Below, one piece after another: positions 22,392 through 33,956 of a DNA stretch of 64,000 bases. The notes under the pieces are model-generated. The model was not told where the DNA came from and made no database searches. It was given only the letters and a program-made list of their open reading frames with translations. The DNA is from Coriolopsis trogii. Its lineage: Eukaryota > Basidiomycota > Agaricomycetes > Polyporales > Polyporaceae. Where the stretch lies: NCBI GenBank assembly GCA_020543525.1, contig JAHYIO010000027.1, positions 248,001-312,000 on the forward strand. Reading direction: 5' to 3'. The first letter of the stretch is position 1. Each line of letters starts with the position of its first letter. A program made the translations under genes and the position numbers.

Positions 22392-22970
22392 TTTGCAGGA
22401 CGCCTGGAAGGAGCACGCGTGGGCTCTTCATGAATGAAAGGTTTGGAGATCTCAGAGCAGGTCAGAAGGAAGGCCTGCTCGACTTCAACCTCAATGCACG
22501 CGTTCCGTTGTACCATGATGTACCATATTCTGTATCCCTCATCTGTACCCTGTGCCGTTCTACTCGTCTGCGAAACCGTATCGTACATACTCTGTAATTT
22601 TATTGTTATATAGTTCAAGTGTCAATTTGAAGCATGCGTCGTCGTCGATGGATTGTGGGTGTGCTACGGTGAACAGCCCGCTTTCTGCAGCACTCTTCCT
22701 CTATACGGTATGGTTACGTCGTCTTGCCCTGGCATCACACGCGCTTCACTCCTGCGGGAATGAAGAATGCGAATTCTCCCGCAATTCTGTGGTAACCAAA
22801 TATTCGTAAACTGGGAACAAAGACCTCGCAGAATTATGCAGGCAAATACATGGGATGCTTTACACTGTCGACATCGGTCATCTCGGGGTACGGTTCAAGT
22901 GTACACTATCTCGTAAAACGGGTGGCTTGCGCCCGCAGCGTAGTCTAGCGTAGTGTGGTATTACTCCTCT
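22392..22970. other. Convergent 3' region
   Basis: This 579-bp interval holds the 3' ends of the C2H2-like gene and the reductase. An AT-rich TTTTATTGTTATATAG stretch near 22598 may mark a polyadenylation zone. No gene is seen. Confidence 0.5.
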
Positions 22971-24539
22971 TCAGACTGCACTCGGAATGATGGGCTGCCG
23001 AGCAGGCCACACGTCGCACTGAGCAGCGTTCTTCCATCCGATGTTGTACTCGGAGCCGTCCCCCTACGATGATGCGCCGTCAGCTTCGGACTCCGGTCAG
23101 CATAGCTCTCGCTGGTTACACGTACAATCATGATAGCAGGGAAGCCGGGATCAAAGGGCACAGCGCCCTCGATACGCTTGATGTGCTCTGGAGTGAGCGC
23201 AATGTCGAGCGCGGAGAGGTTGGCGTGGAGATGCTCGACTTTCCGGCCGCCAATAATGGGGAACACATAGGGGGTCTTCTGCATGACGTATGCAATGGCG
23301 ACTAAAGAACAAAGAGATCGGTACGAATCAATTCCAGCCGCGACCGACAGGCAAGGACATGAACGAGTATGACATACCAGCTTGGATATTGTTAGCACCG
23401 ACCTCTTGCGCGACCTGTTCGAGGACCTTGCAGACCGCGCGCTCATCCTCGGTACGCTCCCAGTTAGGAGAGCTAAGCGTTCTACCTGAGAAAGAAATCG
23501 ATGCCGTGTTAGCCTCTGCTTCGTAGGCACTTGCGCTACGCGCTGCAGAGGTGCTCACCCTTCTCGCCGGTCTCGCGCCGAACGCGCTCTTCCTCGTCCG
23601 TCCGGATTTTGCCAGCTGCGAGGACATCCCAAGGTGCAAGAGCCATGCCCTCGGACTGGGCCATGGGGATAATGTCCCTCTCGAAGTCGCGTTTCATGAC
23701 GTTCCATCGGCCTTGGTAGATGCTGAACGGCGTCTTGCCTAGGTCGCGTGCGTACTGGTTTGCACGCGCGACCACCCATGCAGGCGTGTCCGAGACACCC
23801 TAATGCAGATATGCATAAGTGTATGTCAGGCAGGCTGATGCTACCAGATTCATGAGGAAGAGACACAAGAGCGACGTACGAGGTAGAGAACCTTGCCTGC
23901 CATCACAAGGGCGTGGAGACCGTTCATGACCTCTTCGACACTGGATTTCCAGTCCCACTAGAGCGAGATTATGTATCAATGTTGCAAATCCATTCAAGAT
24001 GTGACGCTCATCTTACCCAGTGGACGTAGAGAATGTCGATATAATCGGTCCTGAGTTTCTTGAGCGAGGCCTCAACCGAGACATGAAGCGACTTCACGTT
24101 GTTTCCGGTGTACGAGGTGTGTTGCTTGACGTCCGTCCTTCCGCGCTTGAAGTTCGTAGTGTACTGCTCAATGAGGGGAGTTAATTTGAGTAGCTAGATA
24201 GCGATGGTCCAACAAACGAACCTTCGTCGCGATGACCATCTGGTCACGGACACCACGTAACTCCATCCATTCGCCAATGAACTCCTCGGAGCTCTCGTCC
24301 TGGTAGTTGTTCGCTGTGTCAATGAAGTTTCCTCCAGCGTCATAGAAAGCGTCAAGGAGCTTGAAGCTGGCCTCCTTGTCCATGGCGCCCATGCCGAACT
24401 TCGCCCACTTATCACCAATGCTCATGCCTCCGAGACAGATCGGGGAGACGTGCACGCCTGCAAGCTGGGAGAGCTGGCGATGGCGACCGAGCTTCGTAGC
24501 AGGAGCAGATGCAGGAGCCCATATCATGGAGGCAGACAT
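22971..24539 (-). CDS. Aldo-keto reductase, aryl-alcohol-dehydrogenase / norsolorinic-acid-reductase type
   Basis: This NADPH-dependent oxidoreductase (AKR9-like) reduces aromatic aldehydes; in wood-decay fungi such enzymes recycle aryl alcohols for peroxide production. Seven exons, 24539-24222, 24163-24017, 23957-23880, 23799-23559, 23485-23378, 23301-23126 and 23063-22971, give 386 aa, the usual family length. The catalytic tetrad is visible: Asp in FIDTANNYQ, Tyr in the same motif, Lys in MVIATK, and His in DILYVHWWDW (across a splice junction). Cofactor-binding features include GKVLYLGVSDTPAWVVA, SIYQGRWNVMKRDFERDIIP and VFPIIGGRKVEHL. No signal peptide is seen, so it is cytosolic. The start was taken at MSASMIWAP. 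Substrate specificity cannot be read from sequence. All introns are 58-80 nt. Confidence 0.93.
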
Positions 24540-25801
24540 GTTGTGGAGACTGGAGAAGGAGAAGGGGAGGGTTGAGTGATGAGGCGGGTGTGTTCGTCGT
24601 CGGGAGGGATGCAATATCCAGCTCTTGATCCAGATAGTTATATACCGAAGGTGGAGGGAGTTCGTAATAGCTGCACTCTAAGAGTCAATGTACTTATAGA
24701 GACTGTGAGTATGGGACGAATTACTTCGGCAGCCAGAACTCTCGGCACGGTAGTTTCTGAAGCTCGAGGCGTGCCAATCATCCGCGTCAGGGGATCACCG
24801 GCGGAGCTCCCTGGACACCGACAACTCGGATCAGTCAGCAATGTGAAACTGCAAGCAATGGAAGACAGGGACGTACCGCTACTCTTATATGCCGATCGGT
24901 CTCTACTGTACAGATAGGATTGGCAACCGGATGCTTGGGGATACACGGCCTTATGCGGGCACACGTACGTTCTCGGGCGGCGATGACGCCTCGCTGAACA
25001 GATATCGACAACAACGCATGGTCGTGTCACGCCGAGGCCGAAAACGTAGGAGCTGGGCCTCACGTTACAACCGTATCTGCCAATCGGATATGAGGACTTG
25101 GATGGGGTGCTGCGCATATGCGACTGGACTAGAAGAAGTGAACTACCTCTGAAGCATCTTGTAAACACCCAAACCCGCCTATCCGGTGAGTAGAACTGAA
25201 ATGGTTGGAAGTGCACGAGGATCAGTGCTCAAATTGCCAGTGCGACCAAAGTCGCAATTCGTTGGAGCTAATTGTAGAGGAGTTGGCGCATACTGTTAAT
25301 TGCTGCGTCCCTGTGTCGCGTCTCGGATGCTGATTGAATAGGGAGGGGCAACAATGTCGCTACCGGAGGACACAGTGAGCCTAGGACTACGGTCTGTCCT
25401 CATTGCAGTATCGGACAATATGCACTCCACTGTCGATGGCTAGGATAAGTATTAGATCATATCTCCAGCATTCTAGCAAGATTAAATTCTTACGCTCGGT
25501 GCATGCCAATCGTCTTGAGCCACTCGAACAAGCTGGGGGAGCGAGTAGGCCTGCAGTGCGAGCTACCAGCAAATTCACGGCTCCACGCGGCCCGGATGTT
25601 CTGGCGCTTCATCAAGCGCTCCAGCCACTTGTGTGCACAGGCAGACACGAAGGCCGTCCGTCTTCCTCCTCCTGCCTCGACCGTCTCCGAGTTCAATGGT
25701 CTGAACATATTCAACGCTCGTATCACCTGAATTCACATCGGAAGCTCTACTCCTATCTGCATACTGCTCGAGTTCCTCAGCTTCGGAGAGCTCGTCGCCC
25801 C
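24540..25801. promoter_or_regulatory. 1.26 kb divergent promoter region
   Basis: This interval lies between the divergent starts of the reductase and the GT61 gene and must contain both promoters. No coding sequence or clear repeat was found. Confidence 0.45.
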
Positions 25802-27758
25802 ATGCCTCCGTTCAACCCGACAGCCAGAGAGATTGTTCTCCTCACTGTTCTCCTGGGATCCTTGCTCTTCTGGTCAGCAACATTTCCAAGAAGCTCCGGA
25901 AGTGCTACGGACCTCGTACGAACGTCTCCGTACGTCGTCGAAGATGAATTGGACGCACTACCCTTAACGCTCGAGACGCAATACACCCTCCAAGCGTTGA
26001 ATCCACCTCTTACTTGGGGAGCTGGTCCAGTCCCAGAGACCAAGATTGTGGCGCATGTACCCGGTGAGTGTTGTTTTCTACTGGCCTTGCAGCAGCACTC
26101 TCTTGCCAGTAATACATTTTGCTTCCCCTGCGCCTCACTATCCCCACCGACCCCTCGCTGCTGCACTGTTCATCAATGCGTCTAGTTGCATGCATACCGC
26201 TTATAGCCCTCTCAGGACGGGTGTTGTCACTTTCATCTGTCTCTGTGCGTAGGGGCTGCCGGTTTGACCCCTACGTCTCGCAACCACTCCTACTTTCGTC
26301 TCACACTGTTGTGCAAGCCAGTGCTAACTCCGGTTTACAGGGTGGACCATATTCGACAGATTATACATCCTGAATGGAACAATATACATCGTCTCTGACA
26401 AGCCCGAAGAAGTCCCCGAACGTCGGTTCATGATCTCCACTGCGGCCTTCATCACGAACGAACCGGACGCGTTTACCCACCGTATACCAACGGACAAGGA
26501 CATGCGCATCATCAGTTCCGCTGACGCTCGGCAGATGTTTGGCAGTGATGCTGAACGGATGGATGGCGTGAACGTGAGTTGTAACACTTGTGCGCGACAG
26601 CCCGAAATTGACTTCCATGCATCAACATTAGTGGCTCGCGAACGACCCGAAGCAATTGTGAGTCGTATGTGCTCTCATCGCCAACCTCTATCTCATTCTG
26701 GAACATAGCATCACCCATTACTACCATTGGTCTGCAGAGCTGTTCTTCGGTTTCTGGCGGACATACTCGTCCCTTGACCCGGGTATCCCTCCTTCTGGCG
26801 ATACTAACCTTCCCGCACCACGCCGCATGATCTTTCCCCACCTCGATGCTGCCAACTGGCGCGACTATGCCGCAATGAACCAATGGGTCCTCCGCGCCTC
26901 CTTCCCATCCATCTCTATGGAATTCATGAATGACTGGAAGGAGCGCGCAGCGCTTGGCCGGGTTTTTGTCCTCGATCGCGTCGTTCTCGCAGATCGTGCT
27001 GCCGCCATGAACGGGGAGATGTTCCTCCGCACTCAGCGTACAGCAGCGAACGCATTCTCCCTGCCAGGCAGCGTGAACTGGTGGACGACGATCAGGAACA
27101 ACGTTGTTGGGTTCTCGCTCGACGAGAACGCTGGGGCAGCGGCCGTGCAGGGTGTCCCCACGACGCCCGTCATCACGTACATCTCTCGCCAGGGCTGGAA
27201 CCGCCGAATGCTGTTGAAGGAGGACCATGAGCGGCTCGTTGAGGAGCTTCACAAGCTGCGCGACAACTACGGATACGAGGTGAACATCGTCGAGATGGAC
27301 AAGCTCTCGCGAATGGAGCAGTTCCGCCTTGCTGGACGCACGACGGTGAGTGCGGGCTTTTGCGTGTGTTCTCGCTCGCAGCTGATCGCAAAGAGCAGAT
27401 CATGATGGGTGTCCACGGAAACGGTCTTACTGCGCTGCTGTGGATGCGACCCACGCCGCGGTCGACCGTGATCGAGTTCTTCTACCCCGGCGGCTTCGCG
27501 CACGACTACGAGTACACGACTCGTGCGCTGGGTATGGTTCACTATGGCTTCTGGAACAATCAGTGAGCATACCGTCTTTCCTAGCACGGGTGACGTTGCT
27601 GACATGCTCCCTCCTCGCGTAGGCATTTCACGCGCCCAGACGTCCCACCGGTAGCGTATCCCGAAGGCTTCCAGTCAAACGACATCCCGATCGATGGGGC
27701 CGCTGTTGCCCAACTTTGTCGCGAGCGACTCACCCTGTCCGAGGAGGCGGACGACTAG
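25802..27758 (+). CDS. Glycosyltransferase family 61 protein (type II membrane)
   Basis: GT61 enzymes transfer sugars such as xylose or GlcNAc in the secretory pathway (EOGT and plant xylosyltransferases are members). Six exons, 25802-26063, 26341-26573, 26632-26657, 26709-27345, 27399-27562 and 27623-27758, give 485 aa. A single N-terminal hydrophobic helix (IVLLTVLLGSLLFWSATF, about residues 11-28) indicates a Golgi-type signal anchor. The catalytic region shows ITHYYHWSAELFFGFWRTYS, then a long mid-domain, VITYISRQGWNRRMLLKEDH, and the nucleotide-sugar motif GVHGNGLTALLWM, followed by VIEFFYPGG. Exon 3 is only 26 nt. Introns are mostly 53-60 nt, except the first at 277 nt. In basidiomycetes related proteins build capsule or wall glycans; the acceptor is unknown here. 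The gene is convergent with snurportin. Confidence 0.9.
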
Positions 27759-28003
27759 AGACATCTTCCCCATGTTCGCATTCTCGCTATGCTTATGTGT
27801 GTTCCTGGCCAAAGGACGCGGACGCTTTCTCGTCTCGGTACTCGATATAGACTTCTAGAAACTCACAGATATCGTACGAACCGCCTTGTAATGCATCCAT
27901 CTGTAGTGTAGGTATCCGCATCGCATTCTCAAGTCTTGCTATCAATGCATATACATTCTGCTCCCTACCCGCCGTCCCTCCTTTCGGGGCCGCCACGCGC
28001 TGA

Positions 28004-29752
28004 TCAAGAAACCATCTCCACCTCCGGCGTCCCTCCTACAATCCTCCGCCGTATCAACCTGCAACAGAAAGCATCAACGATCAGCGACCGGCTCGTGTAT
28101 CGGGCACAGCGACTGCCATTTCGAGGACGAACACGTACCTCTCGAACACGTCGAGCGGGCTCTCGGGCAGACCCGCCCCGCTCTCCTGCTCTTCCCTCGT
28201 CTGGTACGCACGCAAGGGCACCCAGTTGCTGAGCGGGCTCGTGCCCGGCTCGTACGACGCCTGCGCGACGTACAGCAGCAGCCCGTCGGACGGCACTTCG
28301 GCCGCGACCGTGCGCAGCTGCACCAGCGGCGGAGCGACACCGTCACGGTCGAGGTCCATCGCGCCTTCTCCCTCGTTGTCGTCAGCGGATTGGGTGAGGA
28401 TAGGAATGGATATCGGGATAGAGCGCGCGGTACGGGTTAGGGGGATGAGCGTGGAGAGGAGGTGGAGGAGGGATGTATCGGTGTGGTATGGGACGGGCGC
28501 GAACGTTGTCGGGTGCGGGAATTGGTACTTCGGGCTTGGGTCCATCTCTGCGTGTGCGGTTGCTTGAGATAGGTCTTGGGTTTTTGCCGTGTGTGGAGGG
28601 ACGTTGGCGTTGGGTGGGGGCGGGAAGGAGCCGAGTTCGGAGAGACGCGTGTCGCGCCACCAGAACCTGAAGGGTGAGGGGGCCTGAGCGAGAGGCTATA
28701 AGCGAGGGGTCACCAGTCCTACCGTACCTGAAGGGTGTCTCGCAATCTGCGATGTCCTGTCCTTTCCAGGATATGATATCGAGGACATGTAGGATCCCGT
28801 TGTCGCGCCAGTTGTCGTCCAGGATGCAGTCGAGGACTGTCTGTGGGGGGAGCGTCGACGGGAAGGGCTTCATCAACGCCTTGCCCAATACTCGTGAGCG
28901 GAGTGTCGTGTTTGGTACTGCGAAAGAAACCATAAGCATGACTGCTCGAGCAGCAACTAGAGTAGACAGTGCTCACCAACGCCTGCGATCCCCGATGTCT
29001 GGTGGGTGACAGCAAGACAACGCTTCCCGACAGGAACGGGCGTAACCGCTACCCACCCCGTCTCGATGTCGTCGGGGACACCGTCAGCAAACTCCCCCAT
29101 CACATCAGAATTTTCCTTCATCTCCAGGAGCTCTGCATACATGCACTTGTCCGCCCACTTGCTCGGTTTCACGTTCTTCCCACCACCCTTGGACGTTCCC
29201 TGCGTGTCTTGGTAGGCCTGCTTGTATTGGGAGGCACGTCCCTTGCCCTTGCGTTTACTCTTCCCGCGTTTCTTTGCTACCGTCTGCATGTCGCTTTCTG
29301 GTGCAGGAAGCTGCGCCGATACAGTGAGGGAAGGGAGCGTCTGCGTAGGTAGCACCGCAAGCGTGCTCTGAGACACTGCTGCGGTAGGCGGGAGCATAGT
29401 TGCAAAGGTACTGATACCCTCCTGCACAATGTCTGGCGCGTCCTCTTCCTCTCCCGCATCATCGTCAGACAGACCGAGGCTAAGATCGGCGAGTATATCG
29501 AGTTGACGCGTGGAGTCGATGCGTTCGGCGCGTCTCTGTGGTGGTAACGTAAATAAGACGAGGTCGGGTAGACGATTCCTAGAGTGCATACTCGTTTCTG
29601 GTCCTCTAGTGCCTGAATAAACGGTTAGCGGGAGAGGTGATGACGTCGCACGATGTCATACACACCCGACTCCTTCGCACTCCCTGCGAGCTCAGCGAAT
29701 TGCCAACGGTCGCAGGAGGTACTTTGTATGATGCTTTGCGATCTTGTGACAT
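28004..29752 (-). CDS. SNUPN: Snurportin-1, m3G-cap snRNP import adaptor
   Basis: Snurportin binds the trimethylguanosine cap of U snRNAs and recruits importin-beta through an N-terminal IBB domain. Six exons, 29752-29666, 29612-29592, 29535-28977, 28917-28728, 28666-28139 and 28058-28004, give 479 aa. The IBB-like N-terminus reads VRRSRALEDQKRRRAERIDS across exons 1-3; exon 2 is a 21-nt micro-exon supplying ALEDQKR. A disordered acidic and then Lys/Gly/Arg-rich insert precedes the cap-binding fold: GWVAVTPVPVGKRCLAVTHQ, TVLDCILDDNWRDNGILHVL, DIISWKGQDIADCETPFRFW, and DGLLLYVAQASYEPGTSPLS. These match the vertebrate protein closely ([22 protein letters not shown] there). The fungal protein is longer through its low-complexity insert. 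It is thematically related to PRP3 earlier in the window. Confidence 0.93.
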
Positions 29753-30241
29753 GTTTTGTTCGAGGAAGGCCTATGGTGGCAGAGAAAAGACCGTAAGACA
29801 AGTAGTAAAGAAAGCGCAAGCAGAAATGCAAAGTGCAATGTATCATCGATCGAGCCACCACTTGCATGTGCAAGCACCGAGTGTGGCTAACAACGGTTCA
29901 GAACGGACCTCTTGCTAGTGATCGCGCTTCGTTTGGGTGAGAGGAATCTGTGGTGAGGTTGTGGTGAGCAGCCAACGCGTACAGATGGCTGCAGCAGTAT
30001 GCTGCAGAAGGCAGAAGGCAGCGTGCTCAAAACGTGACACACGCGCGACGCGTCCAGCACGTGGCTCTCTTACATCGTGACGTCATGTCACACTTGAAGC
30101 TTGCAGCATGAACTTGAAGCAAGACTTGAAGAAGCCAACTGTAGCGTTATTACTCTAAGCACTTGTGTCCAAGTCACCGTGGCTGATCCACTTTGCTGAA
30201 GTCTTACATACCTCATGATGTGGCAAGACGAGTCGGAGCAG
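29753..30241. other. Intergenic with short direct repeats
   Basis: This 489-bp gap contains four copies of ACTTGAAG between 30090 and 30140 and clustered CTGCAG/GCAGAAGGC words near 29990-30020. No gene is supported. Confidence 0.5.
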
Positions 30242-31710
30242 CTATAACCATACGTTCCATAACTTCCATTCTGATAAGTAACAACGATACAAAGAAATAG
30301 ACCTAGCGAGTAGGTACAATATAACAGAGAGAATGATCAGAGAGAGGAGAACAGACGAGGAAAAAAGAATAGATGAGGAAAGAAGAATAGTAGGAAATAA
30401 CAACCCATCCAGCATTCCAAGCCAAACATTGACATCTACCGTTGATATCCCTCCCACAAGCCGCTGGCCATCGCTATCCACGTTCAGAGACTGACCAGGC
30501 GGCTGACCCAGCAAGTCAACCAACCTCCTAATAACCTAGCGGAACTGCAAAGCAATTTCAACTGCTGTGATGATGAAGCAAGGGGAGATACGTACATGTG
30601 GCTTGTGTCTCAAATAGAAGTTATCAGCGCGGCTTCCATATTCCCCGCAAGGACAGAGCCACAGAAGGCCCAAATGGTCCGCCACGATGTGACGAAGCTG
30701 GACCGAGTAAGAGGAGCACTCCCGAGACATCTTCTTCAACCCTTTGATCGGGCAGAGAGGGCACGGCCCGGCGTTTCCATTGCTCTTGAAGCTGCTAGTG
30801 TAGTGTCGATGACCGATGTGATTCATCAACGCTTGAATGTTGGTGCGCCAAAAGGCTTTGCGGCAGCCCGGGAAAGGGCATCGGATGATGCCGTTGGGAT
30901 TGACAAGGAATCGCTGGATCCGTGAGTAGAGTATGACTTTGCGCGACTTTAACGCGGCTTCCGCTTCTTCGTCTACACCGACCTCTTCCTCGTCCGAGTG
31001 GTCTTCATCGTCCGGCGAGTCGTCATGATATGTCTCAAGATGGAAGGATCGCTTCCGAGATGGGCCAGCTGAAGGACCCTCGCTGTCGTCCGAGAAGGCG
31101 TCGAAGCCCCGTTTCCTTGCTCGGTGGGCCGTCGTCGACGGCCCGGGGCCAGCTTCCGCATTGATTGGTTCGCGATGAGGTGAAAGGGGGTGTGTATAGC
31201 GCTTCGTGAAGGAATTCAACATGTGAACAGATGTACAGAATATGTGGACGTACCGAGGCTGCTCGCGGCCCAGAGTGAGCCATCGATGTCTGGAAGACTG
31301 GATGAATATTCTCCAGCTCGTCGTCAGCCGGTGCAAACACGCCATCCTGGAATCGAGGGACACCCTTGGCCTCAGCGACAAATTCTGATGCGAGGAAGGC
31401 ATTCACTCACCATATGCGCCAGACATGTACTGTGAGTGCAGTCGGGCGTGAATGTGGCGTGGTGTTGTAGAGTATACTCTTGAGCAGCCACAGGCTGTGG
31501 AGATACAATGGTACTCAAACTTCGTGCGTCGGAGGATGTACGCGCGGGTGTTCGGGGAGGTTCTTCCAGCGGCAACTCCTTAAACTCGAATTCGTTCTCG
31601 TCCAGCATCGCCAGGTATTCCTCCAAATCGTTCCCGGGGTAAAGAGCCGGCGGAAACTCAACGTCCCAAATGGAGCAGACATCATCCACGTAGTAACGTG
31701 TGCTAGACAT
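30242..31710 (-). CDS. C2H2-like zinc-finger protein, 402-436 aa
   Basis: Exons 31710-31411, 31364-31254, 31201-30596 and 30535-30242 give 436 aa. The N-terminal half is acidic and Ser/Pro-rich; a nuclear-type region contains SRKRSFHLETY followed by an Asp/Glu run. About residues 215-338 carry Cys/His pairs: IIRCPFPGCRKAF with HIGHRHY; GPCPLCPIKGL with HIVADH; and LLWLCPCGEYG with a distal His. The first two introns use AAG acceptors (46 and 52 nt), less typical but required by phase. The unspliced 3' part encodes an odd hydrophobic tail; removing a possible 102-nt in-frame intron (30303-30404) would delete most of it and give 402 aa. It shares architecture with the proteins at 21230 and 60425. 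Function is inferred as nucleic-acid binding. Confidence 0.72.
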
Positions 31711-33956
31711 GCTTTGTGAAGGAGTCAAGAAGGTAAGAGGTTGTTCTAGAGTTTACGAGCGAGCGACAGAGCGAGGGAGTGAGTTCTTAGTCGGGAACCT
31801 TGCCCCGCTTTTCAACCACCCCTGAGCGCTTTAACATTCCGCTCGGGAGCCCTGGCATTGCAGGGTTCCCTCCGGTACCAGGGGTCTCTCCCTGCTCATG
31901 ATTGTCACCAGTGCAGGTCCCACGAACAAAGGGACAACGTCTGCTTCTGCAGTTCGTCCTTCGTCAACACTGCCGCCATGAGGACCCTGATGCACGAGCC
32001 GAGCCTTTGTCGTCCTTCACGACCGATCGTGTCCAAATCAGGCCACACTGCTCTGCTCATCTCCGGGCAATCATTGAGAACGTCACAAAGACTGTCCTTT
32101 GACTGTCCCGCAGTTCACAAAGCCAGGCCGCACTTTGACACCCGCTTTAGCAGGCTGCCAGTGCAACTGTCCGCGGTATTCGATCCCATGGCAGCATCTC
32201 GGCCCCAGTTTCCAAAGCAAACCTTGTGGATGTTCTGTTACATCCTCGTGATACCGCAGGCAAAGCCACAAATATGACTATCATCCTGGGACGCTCTACA
32301 GGAAGCGTCTGAACGCGCCTCCAATCACGGCTCGTCCAACGGCCGCACACCGGCAACGCCCGTTGCTTCCGCGGACAGACAAAAAGAGGCCCAAGAGCAC
32401 AATAAGAGTTGATGGACTCACCAAAAAGGAAAGTGGACGTCGAGCGCCTACGGAAGAAAGAGTCACAATCCTGAGGCAGTATCTGTCTCACGGGCTTCTG
32501 GAACTGCGGGGTGGAATAACGTGTTGGTGAAACCGATCAGAGTCCACATAGGGTGAATGGCCATAAGCTCTGCACTGTACATGTCTTTGCGAAGGCTCAG
32601 AGCATCGGTGCGGTCATCGAGAACAATACCCAACCCTGCACAACATCGGGTTGAGAGCGGATTCTTCCACAAAAGGCACATATGCGGTAGCTCGTCACGC
32701 AATGGTGAAACGGAGCGAGTCGCAAGAGATGGGCTCGAGACGAGCGCCCGCTGAAGACTTGCAGCGAGACGATGTCGCCGGCGCACCAATCCCCGCGCTT
32801 TACCAAGCTCCATACGCTAGCAACATAGCGCATAAATCCACTTATAACAATAGCAATGATCATAATACGACGCGAACATAGGGCACGACCCCGATACCTG
32901 AGTCAGGGAGGTCGACTCTACCAGTCAGCCTGGAGGTCAATGCCGCATTCATCTCATGAGCATACAGCACTGACCTCCACATCTCTGCGCATCTCCTCGA
33001 AGACAAAGCAGAACCAGGGAGGACAAATGGCTCGGAATTTTCCCAGGAAAATCCCCTTCATCGCGGACAAAAAACTCACCTTAATCTCCAGAGACGCCTC
33101 GGCGGCCACGCGTTGCCGCAGTCATGCCGGGCCTATCTCCCGGTTCCCGTACTGTCTTCTTCCAGCACACCATAGTGCCCTGTTGTAAGATCACAGTGGA
33201 GCGCACATACGTGGCCCATACAATAGCCACACGCTTGCCAGCATGTAGCACGGTGCGTCAACACCGACGCTTTAGCCAGCTCCGCAAGTCGGCGATTGAG
33301 TGCGACACGCATGCGTGTACATCAGGAAGTCCGCTGGAGCGGTTGCTCTCCATTCCTAGAACTGCAACAGAAGACGATCAGCGCCGATCCGACCCGGCCT
33401 CTGCAACGCAACGACCCAGACCAGTGCCACGTCACGCTGCAGCGTTCTCCCTCACATTCGACGAGTGTTTGTATCTTGAGCCTTGAGAAATGTGACTGGT
33501 TCTGCTTGTCCAAAGGATACCGGCCTAGTATGAGGAACTAGCTGAGCGAGCTGGTTGGTTAGAAAGGGGTTTCGGGTCCTCGATGTTAGCCACACTGCGA
33601 TGTTATCTGCCTCTGCTAGAGGGTTAGGGGTCCAGATATGACAATCGAAACGCTCGCAATCGGTACGGCATTTTTTATTATGTGGACAAACCGCGAGCTC
33701 GAACTCGGCGTGTGCGATCAGTGGTACTGTAACGTGATTAGGGCGAGAGCAAGCAGTATAGCGACCCCGGAGCCATTACAAGTGAATACGCCAAGCGAAC
33801 GTCATTCTACGGAGATCTATGCATGCCTTCTGTCATCAAAGTCCTGCCAATCACACCGTCCTGGGTTCAACAACATGCTGCAACAAGACGGTCATCTGTG
33901 CTCCATCGCGGAGGCCGCACAAGCGTGCGTTCGTAAACGATGGCGCGACAACCAAC
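31711..33956. other. 2.2 kb without supported gene
   Basis: Several medium open frames exist on both strands, but none shows a known family, a coherent intron series or a good start context. It may contain decayed sequence. Confidence 0.5.

Noticed and set aside
31858..33486. Several 80-140-codon frames on both strands
   Set aside because: They overlap each other, show no domains and have no plausible exon partners.
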